Part shown: one piece after another, positions 7,737 to 16,380 of the stretch
Layout of the letters: each line of letters begins with the position of its first letter
Position numbering within the stretch: the first letter of the stretch is position 1
Origin: Mesorhizobium sp. B2-1-1
Lineage (GTDB): Bacteria; Pseudomonadota; Alphaproteobacteria; Rhizobiales; Rhizobiaceae
Assembly: GCF_006442975.2 (NCBI RefSeq)
Contig: NZ_CP083954.1
Coordinates: 2,797,501 to 2,861,500 of the forward strand
Reading direction: 5' to 3'
Length of the DNA stretch: 64,000 nt
Notes under the pieces: generated by a model
Told to the model about the DNA's origin: nothing
What the model saw: only the letters and a program-made list of their open reading frames with translations
Database searches by the model: none
Program-made: the position numbers and the translations under genes

Positions 7737-8047
7737 TGCATGATCTTTTCGACCTGCTCGGTATCAAGGTGCCGGTGGTGGTCGCCGGCCTTTCCGGCGG
7801 CATATTGCGCGCGCTGTCGCGCCACCGCTACAAACCGCGCGAGATGGTGGCCTCGCCGATCTGCGGCGCGCTAGCCGCCGCCTATCTGACGCTGCCCGGG
7901 GTCCAGTATTCCCGCGCCATGGGCCTGCCGATGGCCAATGACGACACCACGACCCTGGCGGCCGCATTCCTCATCGGCGTCTGCGCGATGTGGATATCGG
8001 ATATCGTATTCGAGGTCGTGGTGCGCAGGTTCAGGCCTGGGGAGTGA
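7733..8047 (+). CDS. Small membrane protein at the end of the lysis cassette
   Basis: A 104-residue protein with three hydrophobic stretches: residues about 9-26 (GIKVPVVVAGLSGGIL), 39-56 (VASPICGALAAAYLTLPG) and 71-92 (TTTLAAAFLIGVCAMWISDI), ending in a basic tail. The size and topology match phage holins or anti-holins, making a second candidate besides the 66-residue protein. It begins MMH, and its ATG overlaps the preceding tiny ORF stop. There is no phage gene after it: msrA follows after 184 bases. Confidence 0.6.
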   Translation: MMHDLFDLLGIKVPVVVAGLSGGILRALSRHRYKPREMVASPICGALAAAYLTLPGVQYSRAMGLPMANDDTTTLAAAFLIGVCAMWISDIVFEVVVRRFRPGE

Positions 8048-8231
8048 CGCCGCGCGTCCGTGGTGATCGGCAGCAGGACGCGCCCGTCGACTGGACGAAG
8101 CCGACGACAATGCCCATCTATGGGAAATCCTGGAGCGGCTGTCATAGCGCCGGGCCTCCAGTTTTATCGTGCGCAATTCCGGACGGAAACGGCTACAACC
8201 TTTCCCCGGAGTTGCTTTGGGGAGATTTGAT

Positions 8232-8750
8232 ATGGCGACTTCAAGCGAACGCGCGGTGCTTGCCGGCGGCTGTTTCTGGGGCATGCAGGATCTGATCCGA
8301 CGCATCCCGGGCGTCCTGTCCACGCGCGTCGGCTACAGCGGCGGCGACGTGCCTGATGCCACCTACCGAAACCACGGCACCCATGCCGAAGCCATCGAGA
8401 TCAATTTCGATCCCGCCAAGCTGAGCTACCGTACGCTGCTGGAGTTCTTCTTCCAGATTCATGATCCGACGACACGCAACCGCCAGGGCAACGATGTGGG
8501 GATGAGCTACCGTTCGGCGATCTACTACACCAGCGATGAGCAGAAGCGCGTCGCCGAAGACACCATCGCCGACGTCGACGCCTCGGGCCTGTGGCCCGGC
8601 AAGGTGGTCACCGAGGTGGTTCCGGCCGGCGCGTTCTGGGAAGCCGAACCCGAGCATCAGGACTATCTGCAGAAATACCCGAACGGCTACACCTGTCATT
8701 TCGTCAGGCCGGGCTGGAAGCTGCCGGTTCGCGAAAAGGCTGTTTCGTAG
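8232..8750 (+). CDS. msrA: Peptide-methionine (S)-S-oxide reductase
   Basis: A 172-residue MsrA that reduces methionine-S-sulfoxide in proteins. The catalytic loop GCFWG holds Cys14. Other family blocks are RVGYSGG (35-41), HAEAIEI near residue 53, [10 protein letters not shown], and the QYL-type C-terminal block ([16 protein letters not shown]). There is no signal peptide, so it acts in the cytosol. The start is chosen at 8232, after GGGGAGATTTGAT; the 21 codons upstream in frame are not family-like. It stands alone, with no msrB next to it. Confidence 0.93.
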   Translation: MATSSERAVLAGGCFWGMQDLIRRIPGVLSTRVGYSGGDVPDATYRNHGTHAEAIEINFDPAKLSYRTLLEFFFQIHDPTTRNRQGNDVGMSYRSAIYYTSDEQKRVAEDTIADVDASGLWPGKVVTEVVPAGAFWEAEPEHQDYLQKYPNGYTCHFVRPGWKLPVREKAVS

Positions 8751-8888
8751 ACGCCCCCGAACCGAGACGAAGGCCGATGGCGGTTTACGTCTCAGGCGCC
8801 TGCCTGTTCGGCGAGGGTGAAACATAAAGAGACGGAAACGCCACGGAACAGGCGCCCCGTGGCATTCTCCAGCAGTTTCGGCGAATGG

Positions 8889-9206
8889 CTACTTGCCGCA
8901 ATGCTTGTCATTGACGGTCGGCGAAGCGGTGCCCGGAGCGGTGTGGCTGGCATCCGGCTGAGCACCTTGTGGGCTGGCCGGACAGTTCCGGTCCGCGTTC
9001 GAATTCATGCCGTCGGGCATGACGGTCGTGCTGCCGGTCGTGCCAGGATCCACCGTGTTCGGCGATGCCGGCGTGTTCGGGTCGACCGTGACCGACTGGC
9101 CGCTGCCGGGCCCATTATTGGCGCCGTTTCCGCCAGCACTTTGCGCCATCGCCGAAGTCGCGAGACCAATGGTAAGAGCCGAAGCTGCGAGGATTTTCAT
9201 GAGCAT
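8889..9206 (-). CDS. Secreted low-complexity small protein
   Basis: A 105-residue protein with a clear Sec signal (MLMKILAASALTIGLATSA, cleavage near AMA|QS). The mature part is Gly/Asn/Pro/Ser/Thr-rich (SAGGNGANNGPGSGQSVTV, then repeated PNT and DPGTT), with two cysteines near the end (NCPASP and KHCGK). GGAG seven bases before the ATG at 9206 fixes the start. It is probably a disordered periplasmic or exported protein. No family or function recognised. Confidence 0.6.
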   Translation of the reverse strand: MLMKILAASALTIGLATSAMAQSAGGNGANNGPGSGQSVTVDPNTPASPNTVDPGTTGSTTVMPDGMNSNADRNCPASPQGAQPDASHTAPGTASPTVNDKHCGK

Positions 9207-9429
9207 GGTTTGTCTCCATTTCTGTGAAGTCTTCGCTCGTTTCCACGAAGTTCGTCGCGTTTGCGACTATAGGGACAACCACTCGTCGTGGCTAAGGTTC
9301 CGGACAAATTTCCCTCAAGACCGGGCCCGACGGAACCGCCCATAAATCAGGCCTGGCGCAATGCATTTCCGGCGATGGTCCTGAAAAAACAGCTTTCATA
9401 GCCGCCCGATTGGTGCTTTAACGCGTCCA

Positions 9430-9522
9430 TCCACAGGGGTGCTCCGTACGGTCGGGGCTGAGACGGGGGCGGCAAGCCCACAGACCCTAGAAGCTGATCT
9501 GGGTAATACCAGCGGAGCGAGG
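9430..9522 (+). promoter_or_regulatory. TPP (THI-box) riboswitch
   Basis: The conserved thi-box parts are present in order: CAGGGGTGCTCCGT (P1/P2 entry), GGGGCTGAGA with the CTGAGA core at 9458-9463, AGACCCTAGAAGCTGATC, and CTGGGTAATACCAGCGGAGC (9498-9517) closing the aptamer. GCTCCG at the start pairs with CGGAGC at the end to make P1. The switch ends about 7 bases before the ykoF ATG, so the ribosome site GCGAGG directly abuts the 3' strand of P1. TPP binding is expected to hide it and repress translation of the uptake operon. Confidence 0.9.
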
Positions 9523-9528
9523 CGGGCG

Positions 9529-10137
9529 ATGTTTTCAGGCGCACAGATTTCCCTATATCCCATGTCCGGCGATTTTGTCGGCGTCATCCTTGGCGCGCTC
9601 GGGGCACTGGACCCCTATCGTGATCGACTGCGGATCGAGACCGACGATATCTCGACCTTGCTTGTCGGGCCGCCCGAGGTGCTGTTTCCTGCCATGCGCG
9701 ACCTGTTCGTGGCGGCAGCGCGCAGCGGCAAGCATTGCGTGCTTTCGGCCGCCATCTCGCGCGGCTGCCCGGGCGAGCCGGACGATCCGATCTGCCGCTC
9801 CGACGCGTTTGGCGGACCTGCCGGGCCGCTCGGCCCGCGCAAGGAAGCGGCTATCGCCGCCGTGCGCGGCGTGGCCGTCACCGGCCAGCCGGCGGCGGCG
9901 CAGTTCTCGCTTTACGTCATGGGCACCGACGACCACATGGACGAGATCTATGGCTGCATCGACTTCCTGAAGCAGTCGGGCGTATATGAGCGCTCCAAGC
10001 ATTTCTGCACAAAGTTGCGCGGCGACGCAGGCGCCATTTTTACCGCACTCAACGAGGCCTTTTGCCGCTTCGGGCCGGGTGCCGGTCACGTAACGCTCGA
10101 CGTCACCGTCTCGGCCAACAGCCCCACCGCCGTCTGA
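9529..10137 (+). CDS. ykoF: YkoF-family thiamine/HMP-binding protein
   Basis: A 202-residue protein of the YkoF family, with two tandem ACT-like ferredoxin folds. The halves start FSGAQISLYPMSGDFVGVIL (2-21) and AAAQFSLYVMGTDDHMDEIY (about 123-142), so the internal repeat is visible. Characterised YkoF binds thiamine or its hydroxymethylpyrimidine part in the cytosol and is encoded with thiamine-type ABC transporters. It is the first gene after the TPP riboswitch and precedes thiX-thiZ-thiY, which fits a role in receiving the imported pyrimidine. The start at 9529 is chosen because the riboswitch occupies the upstream in-frame codons. Confidence 0.88.
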   Translation: MFSGAQISLYPMSGDFVGVILGALGALDPYRDRLRIETDDISTLLVGPPEVLFPAMRDLFVAAARSGKHCVLSAAISRGCPGEPDDPICRSDAFGGPAGPLGPRKEAAIAAVRGVAVTGQPAAAQFSLYVMGTDDHMDEIYGCIDFLKQSGVYERSKHFCTKLRGDAGAIFTALNEAFCRFGPGAGHVTLDVTVSANSPTAV

Positions 10138-10172
10138 CGGCGCGCCCCGCGCCATCCGCTCCGGGTACCTGC

Positions 10173-10991
10173 GTGTCCTCCCCGTCCGCCCCTTCGCGTC
10201 CGATCGTGGACCTCATCGCCAGAACCGCTCCGGCGATGCTTTCGGTGGGGCTGCTGCTAGCCGCGTGGGAACTCTATGCGCGCTTTGGTGGCATCAAGCC
10301 GACAATCCTCCCGGCGCCATCGCGCGTCTTCGCTCAGGCAATGCTCAACCGGCACGCGCTGGCCGATAACGCCGTGCCAACCCTCCGTGCCACGCTCGCA
10401 GGCTTTGCCTGTTCGCTCGGCGGTGCCTTTGCGATGTCGATATTGATCGACTTCTCCCAGCCATTGCGGCGCGCCCTTTTTCCGGTCTTCGTGGTCAGCC
10501 AGACCTTGCCGCTGGTGGCGATTGCACCGCTGGTGGTGCTGTGGTTCGGCTTTGGGCTGATGCCCAAGATCATGCTGGTGGCGCTGGTCACCTTCTTTCC
10601 GATGTTGGTGGCTTTGGCCGAAGGATATGAGGCGACGGAGGCTGAGATCGGCCAAATGCTGCGCGCCATGGGGGCAGGGCGCTGGCGTGTCTTCGTCCTG
10701 GCGCGGCTGCCCTCGGCGCTGCCCTACTTCTTCGCCGGTGTCAGGATCTCGATCACCTATGCTGTCGTGGGCGCCATCTTCGCCGAATATGCGGGCGCGG
10801 CGAAGGGCCTCGGCATCTACATGCTCAACGCCAAGAACAACTTCCGCCCGGACCTGGTGCTGGCCGCCGTCGCCGTCAGCGCCGTGCTGACGCTCGTCCT
10901 GTTCGGGCTGACGATGCTGGTCCAGCGCCTTGCCATGCCATGGGAACGGACCGCCGGCGGGCGGGCCGCAGGAAAGGGGCCGTGGCGATGA
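10173..10991 (+). CDS. thiX: Thiamine-precursor ABC transporter permease
   Basis: A 272-residue integral membrane protein with about six helices, for example MLSVGLLLAAWELYARFGG near the start. The cytoplasmic EAA loop is around EAEIGQMLRAMGAGRWRVFV, which docks the ATPase. It belongs to the nitrate/sulfonate/taurine/HMP permease group. I use the GTG at 10173 because upstream codons read as non-coding; its ribosome site is weak and an internal start is possible. Its stop overlaps the start of the ATPase by ATGA. Riboswitch and operon context point to hydroxymethylpyrimidine import (ThiXYZ). Confidence 0.85.
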   Translation: MSSPSAPSRPIVDLIARTAPAMLSVGLLLAAWELYARFGGIKPTILPAPSRVFAQAMLNRHALADNAVPTLRATLAGFACSLGGAFAMSILIDFSQPLRRALFPVFVVSQTLPLVAIAPLVVLWFGFGLMPKIMLVALVTFFPMLVALAEGYEATEAEIGQMLRAMGAGRWRVFVLARLPSALPYFFAGVRISITYAVVGAIFAEYAGAAKGLGIYMLNAKNNFRPDLVLAAVAVSAVLTLVLFGLTMLVQRLAMPWERTAGGRAAGKGPWR

Positions 10992-11755
10992 ACCGGCTCG
11001 AACTGCGACATGTGCGCAAGGCCTTCGAAGGACTCGACGTGCTTGCCGACATTTCGCTCAGCGTCGGCGCCGGCGAATTCGTCTCCATTCTGGGCCCCTC
11101 CGGCGCCGGCAAGTCGACGCTGTTCCAGCTTCTGACCGGCGCGCTTCACGGCGAGGGCGAGATATTCTTCGACGGCAAGCCGCTCGATGACCACGGCCGG
11201 CATTTCGCTTTCATGCCGCAGCGCGACGCGTTGATGCCTTGGCGGCGCATTCTTGACAACGCCACGCTCGGGCTTGAGGTGCAAGGTGTCAGGCGCAAGG
11301 CTGCCCGCGCTCGCGTTGCTCCGCTGTTCGAGGAATTCGGACTTGCCGGTTTCGAACGGCATTTTCCGGCGCAGCTTTCCGGCGGCATGCGCCAGCGCGC
11401 GGCCTTGCTGCGCACCGTGGTGCAGGAACGCGATATGCTGCTGCTCGACGAGCCGTTCGGCGCACTCGATGCGCTGACCCGCGCCGCCATGCAACGCTGG
11501 TTGGAACAGATGTGGCGGCGCCACTGCTGGACGGCGCTGCTGATCACCCACGACGTGCGCGAAGCTGTGTTCCTGTCCGACCGCATCTATGTGCTTTCGG
11601 CGCGGCCGGCGCGCGTCGTCGCTGAGATCACCGTGCCGCTGCCGCGTCCACGCGAACTGGCCGGCGGCGCTGCACGGCAGGCCGGCACCCTCGAAGCCGA
11701 GATCCTCGACATCCTCCTCAACCCGAGCCACCAGAAGGACACGGACCATGACTGA
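10988..11755 (+). CDS. thiZ: Thiamine-precursor ABC transporter ATP-binding protein
   Basis: A 255-residue ABC ATPase. Walker A is GPSGAGKST (36-44), the Q loop is FMPQRDALMPW (75-85), the signature is LSGGMRQ (130-136), Walker B is LLLDEPFGALD (151-161) and the switch histidine lies in LLITHDVREA. It powers the ThiX permease from the cytoplasmic face. It overlaps the permease by 4 bases and the binding-protein gene by 8 bases, so the operon is translationally coupled. The SsuB/TauB-like subgroup alone would not show the substrate; the TPP riboswitch does. Confidence 0.9.
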   Translation: MNRLELRHVRKAFEGLDVLADISLSVGAGEFVSILGPSGAGKSTLFQLLTGALHGEGEIFFDGKPLDDHGRHFAFMPQRDALMPWRRILDNATLGLEVQGVRRKAARARVAPLFEEFGLAGFERHFPAQLSGGMRQRAALLRTVVQERDMLLLDEPFGALDALTRAAMQRWLEQMWRRHCWTALLITHDVREAVFLSDRIYVLSARPARVVAEITVPLPRPRELAGGAARQAGTLEAEILDILLNPSHQKDTDHD

Positions 11756-12770
11756 CCTGACGCGCCGGCAAGCCTTGCTGCTCACTGCCGCTGCCGGCCT
11801 TCCCCTTGTAGCCCGGCCAGGCCGATCTCTTGCCCAGGCGGCCGCCCGGAAAGTAACGGTGGCGCTGGACTGGACGGTCAACACCAACCATATCGGCCTG
11901 TTCGTCGCTCGCGACAAAGGGTTTTACAGCGAGGCCGGCCTCGAGGTCGACATCCTGCCCTACAGCGATACCGGTGCAGGCACGCTGGTTGCCAACCGCG
12001 TTGCCGATTTCGGCATCAACGGCTCCATCGGCCTCTTCACCCAGAAAACCGCCGGCGCCGATCTCAAGGCGGTCTATGCCGTGGTGCAGTCCGAAACCGG
12101 ACGGCTGGTGTTCAATGCAGCGCGTGACGAGATCAAAACCCCCAGGGATCTTGACGGCCTGACCTATGGCGGTTTCGGCAGTGCCTGGGAAAACGCGCTG
12201 ATCTCGACCATCATCCGTCACGATGGCGGTAAGGGGGCTTTCGAAACGGTGACGCTCGGCACGTCCGCCTATGAGGCGCTGGCCAACGGTTCGGTCGACT
12301 TCACGTTGGAGGTCTCGACCTGGGAAGGCGTCGAGGCAGAACTGAAAGGCGTCAAACAGCGAAGCTTCGTCTATGCCGACTACGGCGTGCCCGACGAGCA
12401 CACCACGCTGATCTCCTCTAGCGATGCGTATCTGCGTGCAAATCCGGAATTGGCGTCGGGCTTCATACGGGCAACGCGGCGCGGCTACCAGTTCACCGTC
12501 GATCATCCCGAAGAAGCGGCCACACTGCTGATCGCCGCCAACAAGGACGCCCTGACCAATCCGGCATTGATCCACGCCTCGCTGAAGACGCTGATCGACG
12601 GGCACTATCTGCGCCGGCGAAACGGCGCCATAGGCAGCATGGACCCGGCCAAGATGGAAGCGATCGGTTCCTATCTCTTCGCCGCCGGCATCCTCCGGAA
12701 CGGGGACGGCGAGCCCGTTGCCCGGCAACCGGATTTTGGCAACTATTTCAGTAACTTCTATTTGGGGTAG
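11748..12770 (+). CDS. thiY: HMP/thiamine-precursor-binding protein, NMT1/THI5-like
   Basis: A 340-residue periplasmic binding protein of the NMT1/THI5-like family. The N-terminus has a twin-arginine-like signal, TRRQALLLTAAAGLPLVA, with cleavage near SLAQA. The mature start, KVTVALDWTVNTNHIGLFVA (35-54), is the family's characteristic first strand and pyrimidine-binding segment. It should deliver a hydroxymethylpyrimidine compound (in characterised ThiY, formylaminopyrimidine) to ThiX-ThiZ. It is the last gene of the riboswitch-controlled operon. I see no strong terminator after it before the convergent TPR gene. Confidence 0.88.
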   Translation: MTDLTRRQALLLTAAAGLPLVARPGRSLAQAAARKVTVALDWTVNTNHIGLFVARDKGFYSEAGLEVDILPYSDTGAGTLVANRVADFGINGSIGLFTQKTAGADLKAVYAVVQSETGRLVFNAARDEIKTPRDLDGLTYGGFGSAWENALISTIIRHDGGKGAFETVTLGTSAYEALANGSVDFTLEVSTWEGVEAELKGVKQRSFVYADYGVPDEHTTLISSSDAYLRANPELASGFIRATRRGYQFTVDHPEEAATLLIAANKDALTNPALIHASLKTLIDGHYLRRRNGAIGSMDPAKMEAIGSYLFAAGILRNGDGEPVARQPDFGNYFSNFYLG

Positions 12771-12828
12771 GGATCAAACCGCATCGGGCGCCAGCGCTGC
12801 TCAAGCTGATTGCCTTTCGTCAGCCTCG

Positions 12829-12912
12829 TCAGAGCTGCGCCCAAGGCAAAACCTTTACCGCAATAAAGCACAGAGCGGCGACTGCCATTACGCCCAAACC
12901 ACTCCAACGCAA
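12829..12912 (-). CDS. Possible 27-aa single-span membrane peptide
   Basis: On the reverse strand a TTG at 12912 follows GGGAGG at a suitable distance. It opens 27 codons ending GVMAVAALCFIAVKVLPWAQL, one hydrophobic helix with a Lys/Trp border. It begins 27 bases after the TPR gene stop on the same strand. The ribosome site and the helix favour a real small protein, but the length is too short to be sure. Confidence 0.28.
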   Translation of the reverse strand: MRWSGLGVMAVAALCFIAVKVLPWAQL

Positions 12913-12938
12913 AATCCGCGCCCTCCCGAAAAGCCCGT

Positions 12939-15341
12939 CTAATCTACCCCAAGGCTCAGTGCCTTCTTGCGATCGGCCTGAGCACGCTTGCGGTTGCCCT
13001 TGGCTTCCCACGCCCGGCTCCGCGCCTCGTAGGCGGTTGCGAAATCCGGCTTAAGCCTTATCGCCTGGCTGAAATCCGCGATGGCCCCTTCATAGTCCGC
13101 TCTGCTGGTTCGGAGCACGCCTCGACCGAAATAGCCAAAGGGGTTCTTGTGATCGAGGCTGATGGCCTTTTCGAAATCGTGCAGCGCGGCGACGTCCTCG
13201 TGCCCTCCCATCCATAGGAGGCCTCGATCGGCATAGACCCTTGCGTCCGCGGGGTTGAGATTGATGGCCTTTTCGAAGTCGGCAAACGCCCCGTCGTAGT
13301 TTTCCTGGAAACTGAGGTTCTGGCCGCGACTGTAGTAGGTCTCGGCTATATTCGGATTGATCGCGATCGCCTGCGTGTAATCGGCAACAGCATGAGCATA
13401 ATCGTTCTTGGCCTCCCAAGCCATGGCCCGGGCCAGATAGGCGTCATGAAATGCCGGGACCAGTGCGATCGCCTTGCCATACAGGGCTATGGCGCCGTCA
13501 TAGTCATTTTTCTCATGCAGCCTCCGACCCTTGGCGAAAAGCGCCTTGGCGGCCGAATCAGTATCGCTCGGTGCGGCCGAACCGGCGGCTGAACTGGCGG
13601 TGGCCGCCGCCGAGCTGACGGCGCCGAGCGTGGCGGCCGCCATATCGCCCTGTCCCTTCGCAGCCACAGCCGCCTTGCGGGCGACCGCGTAATCGCGATT
13701 GTCGGGATCGAGCTTGATCGCCTGGCCGAAGTCGGCGATTGCCTCGTCATAGTCCTTCCTGTCAGCACGCGCCATGCCGCGCCCGTAATGGCTGGCGTCG
13801 TCTTTCGGATCGATCTCGATGGCTACCGAATAGGCGGCAATCGCGCGCCCCGCGTCGCCCTTGGCGTGCCAGGCCATGCCCATGCAGAAGTAGGCGTCGC
13901 GCGCTTTTGGATCGAGTGTTGAAGCCCGGCTGCAATCGGCAAGAGCGCCTTCGGCATCGCCTGACGTGATCTTGGCGAGGCCCCGGCGAGAATGAGCCGC
14001 AGCAAAATTGGGGGCGAGCTGGATGACCGTGTCGTAATCGGCGATCGCTTGCTCGTAAACGCGTTTGGCGGCCTGGGCCTTGCCGCGGCCGTAATAGGCG
14101 AACCGGTTGTTCGGATCGAGCGCAATCGCTTTGTTGTAGGCGCCGATCGCCTGATCGTACTTGCCCATGTCCAGGAAGGCATCGCCGCCAAGGATCGCTT
14201 CGAGGGCGCGGGGATCGGTCGCCTCCAGAACCCTTGCGGCCAGCGTGTCTTGGGTGGCAGTGATATCCGGAACGACGGCTCGCTGCTTTTGCTGTTGGGT
14301 GTCCGGCAACGGTGCCGGCTTGCTTTGGTCGGCGGCAAGCTGAGCGCCGCAGCTTCCTGCCCGCGTCGGATCAAGCTCGATGGCGCGCAGGCAATCCGCC
14401 GCCGCTCCGGCGCTGTCTCCCTTGAGTGTCCTTGCGCGGCTGCGCCCGAGATAGGCGTCCACATTGTCGGGATCGAGGCTGATCGCCTTGTCGAAATCGA
14501 GAAGCGCGCCCTCGAGGCCATACTTCGACAGCCGCATCCGCGCACGCTCGATCAAGGTCTTTGCGGCTGCGCGATTGCTGGTCGTATCCTTGGCGGCGGA
14601 TAAGTCCTCGCCGGGCGCCTGTTCAGCATCGTCATCGGTGACAGTGGGATCGAACTCACTCTCGGCGGCGCGGGCGATACCGCGTTTGACATTGGCCAAT
14701 ATGTTGTTGGGATCGATACGGACCGCCTCGTCATACTCGGCCAGGGCCTGTTTCGGGTCGCCCATCCTGTCCCAGGCGATGCCCAGGCCCGCATGCGCCT
14801 TGCCATTCTGAGGGTCCGCCTCGATTGCCTGTTGGAAATCGATGATGGCCGCGTCGGTCTTGCCCTTGTGCAGGAAGGCGAGGCCACGGTTGCTGTAGGC
14901 ATCGCTGGAGGACGGCTCCAGGCTGATGGCGATGTTGAAGTCCGCGATCGCACGGTCGTCGTCTCCATTGCTGAACCAGTCGGCGCCGCGGTTGAGATAC
15001 GCGGAAGCGTCGTTCGGATCGAGCGCGATCGCCTCGCTGTAGTCGGCGATCGATCGGTCGTATTGCTTCTGGTCGCCGAGAGCGACGCCCCTTTGGAAAT
15101 AGGCTGTGGCGCGGCTGCGCGCTGGCTCTGCGGCGTCCTCCGCAATCGCGGAGCAGGCAACAATGCGCTTGTCCGACTCGATGTCCTCGCCGAAGCAGGT
15201 TGCATAATCCTTCTCGGCTGCGAGCGCAGGCGTGTTCCGGGCGAGAGCGGCGCCAAGCCCGGCTGAGGGCCACCGGTCGGGCGCAAGGCTTGTCAGCGCG
15301 ATCGCGGCGGCGAGGAGCCCCGCATCCTTCCACCTCATCAT
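12939..15341 (-). CDS. Secreted protein with about sixteen TPR repeats
   Basis: An 800-residue protein. The N-terminus is a signal peptide or anchor (WKDAGLLAAAIALTSLAP), followed by a short Cys-containing segment (YATCFGEDIESDKRIVACSA), typical of periplasmic TPR proteins. I count about sixteen 34-residue TPR units in two blocks (about 75-215 and 265-790) of the form YxxRGxA...YDxAIADYxxAIxLDPN. A low-complexity linker lies near 330-350 and an Ala/Ser-rich one near 565-585. TPR superhelices bind partner proteins; no catalytic domain is present. The partner is unknown because the gene is alone, convergent with thiY. Confidence 0.85.
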   Translation of the reverse strand: MMRWKDAGLLAAAIALTSLAPDRWPSAGLGAALARNTPALAAEKDYATCFGEDIESDKRIVACSAIAEDAAEPARSRATAYFQRGVALGDQKQYDRSIADYSEAIALDPNDASAYLNRGADWFSNGDDDRAIADFNIAISLEPSSSDAYSNRGLAFLHKGKTDAAIIDFQQAIEADPQNGKAHAGLGIAWDRMGDPKQALAEYDEAVRIDPNNILANVKRGIARAAESEFDPTVTDDDAEQAPGEDLSAAKDTTSNRAAAKTLIERARMRLSKYGLEGALLDFDKAISLDPDNVDAYLGRSRARTLKGDSAGAAADCLRAIELDPTRAGSCGAQLAADQSKPAPLPDTQQQKQRAVVPDITATQDTLAARVLEATDPRALEAILGGDAFLDMGKYDQAIGAYNKAIALDPNNRFAYYGRGKAQAAKRVYEQAIADYDTVIQLAPNFAAAHSRRGLAKITSGDAEGALADCSRASTLDPKARDAYFCMGMAWHAKGDAGRAIAAYSVAIEIDPKDDASHYGRGMARADRKDYDEAIADFGQAIKLDPDNRDYAVARKAAVAAKGQGDMAAATLGAVSSAAATASSAAGSAAPSDTDSAAKALFAKGRRLHEKNDYDGAIALYGKAIALVPAFHDAYLARAMAWEAKNDYAHAVADYTQAIAINPNIAETYYSRGQNLSFQENYDGAFADFEKAINLNPADARVYADRGLLWMGGHEDVAALHDFEKAISLDHKNPFGYFGRGVLRTSRADYEGAIADFSQAIRLKPDFATAYEARSRAWEAKGNRKRAQADRKKALSLGVD

Positions 15342-15764
15342 ATCGCTGGTCCCCCCAAAACTTTAATCCGCCTTGGCAGCTAGGTTCCCTACTGTTCCTT
15401 ATTTGTTCCAGAAATGCAAGCATGAATTGCAAATCCGCTCTCACAGATCTGACGATGCAAGATCGAGATAAGTCGAAGTGGATCCGATCTTGACGCTCAA
15501 CCGCCTGTTTTTGCTGTCGGCTTTATCCTTCTACAATCTCGCCGTTTACGCCGTAGTCACGTTCCTTCAGCTTTATCGTATCCTGCGCGTCGGCCGGTCG
15601 GAAAGCCCCGCCATTGCGGCAGGACTGCTGCACGAATTGCGCCGTCGCCTTCTCGACGTCATGCATTAGGTGGAACGCGAACGCGTTCAAAGCGTTGTCT
15701 GTGAGCAACATTCTCAACCCAGAAGTGCCGAACCGGCGCGCAAGTGCCTGCGGGAGTGGAAGCC
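15342..15764. other. Intergenic region between the TPR and DUF3309 genes
   Basis: It contains two mutually antisense short frames, 15478-15669 forward and 15523-15717 reverse (63 and 64 codons). The forward one has a hydrophobic start and the reverse one reads plausibly near its end (LKERDYGVNGEI), but neither has a clear ribosome site or family, so I call neither. The promoter of the reverse TPR gene must lie within the first 100 bases. Confidence 0.4.
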
Positions 15765-15929
15765 ATGAGTCTTGGAACCATCCTTATCATCATCCTTATC
15801 CTCGCCCTGCTCGGCGGCTTCAGTGGCCTCGGCGGCGGTCCGTTCTACGGAACCGGTTATTATGGTGGCGGCGGGCTGGGGCTTGTGTTGCTGATCGTCA
15901 TTATTCTGGTCGTGCTCGGACGCATCTAA
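15765..15929 (+). CDS. DUF3309 family small membrane protein
   Basis: A 54-residue protein made almost entirely of two hydrophobic segments: residues 4-18 (GTILIIILILALLGG) and 38-53 (GLGLVLLIVIILVVLG). They are joined by a glycine/tyrosine loop (GGGPFYGTGYYGGGG). This is the DUF3309 pattern: short alphaproteobacterial and betaproteobacterial membrane proteins of unknown function, often with the closing LVLLIVIILVVLGRI. GGGAGTGGAAGCC precedes the ATG. No operon partner. Confidence 0.8.
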   Translation: MSLGTILIIILILALLGGFSGLGGGPFYGTGYYGGGGLGLVLLIVIILVVLGRI

Positions 15930-15971
15930 AGCGCGTCGTGCACGTCGTTCTCACAAGGCGAGAGCCGCTTT

Positions 15972-16007
15972 TGGGCGACATGCATTGTTTGGGCGACATG
16001 CATTGGT
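15972..16007. repeat. Two tandem 18-bp direct repeats
   Basis: TGGGCGACATGCATTG occurs at 15972 and again at 15990, an 18-base period with two differences in the trailing bases. It is non-coding and lies 43 bases after the DUF3309 stop. It may be a simple slippage duplication. Confidence 0.6.
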
Positions 16008-16059
16008 CGCTGATCGCGATCCCGTGACCAATGTCGATGCCGGTGCGCACCGGATCGTG

Positions 16060-16207
16060 ATGCGGGCAAACAGGCTTGTGATCGGGCCTCTGGCGAAACT
16101 CCCGTAAGGGGATTTCGGTCCACACCCCGCGTGGAAAGCAAGAGGAGAGGTCCCACCCCTTGTCCTCCTCCAAGGCCCGCCCCGGTTCCCGGAGCGGGCT
16201 TTCGTTC
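16060..16207 (+). ncRNA. Candidate small RNA ending in a GC-rich terminator
   Basis: This stretch of a 479-base gene-free region carries stacked structure. ACTCCCGTAAGGGGATTT forms a small hairpin near 16098. A single-stranded-looking pyrimidine run, CTTGTCCTCCTCC (16159-16171), resembles the anti-Shine-Dalgarno loops of several alphaproteobacterial sRNAs. The final stem pairs GCCCGCCCCGG (16175-16185) with CCGGAGCGGGC (16189-16199), one mismatch, followed by TTTCGTTCTTC. No ORF fits. The promoter is not clear and the class is not identified, so this is a candidate only. Confidence 0.3.
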
Positions 16208-16380
16208 TTCTGCCGGTAGGGTCACCGCAGCAGGATCGCGACACGGTGCGACGCGTCCAGCACTGGGGAAATTCCTTCTTCGTTGCCGCCTGCGGCCGGC
16301 GGATCGTCGAAAGCAGTGCATCGGGGCACATGACCCGTCCCATTGACAAAGCCGCTATACGAGGAGAGATTAAACAGGAC

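Noticed and set aside
15478..15717. Two antisense short ORFs of about 63 codons
   Set aside because: Neither has a good ribosome site or family likeness, and they exclude each other.
15972..16007. Short direct repeats as a possible CRISPR array
   Set aside because: Only two adjacent copies with no spacers, and no cas genes in the window.
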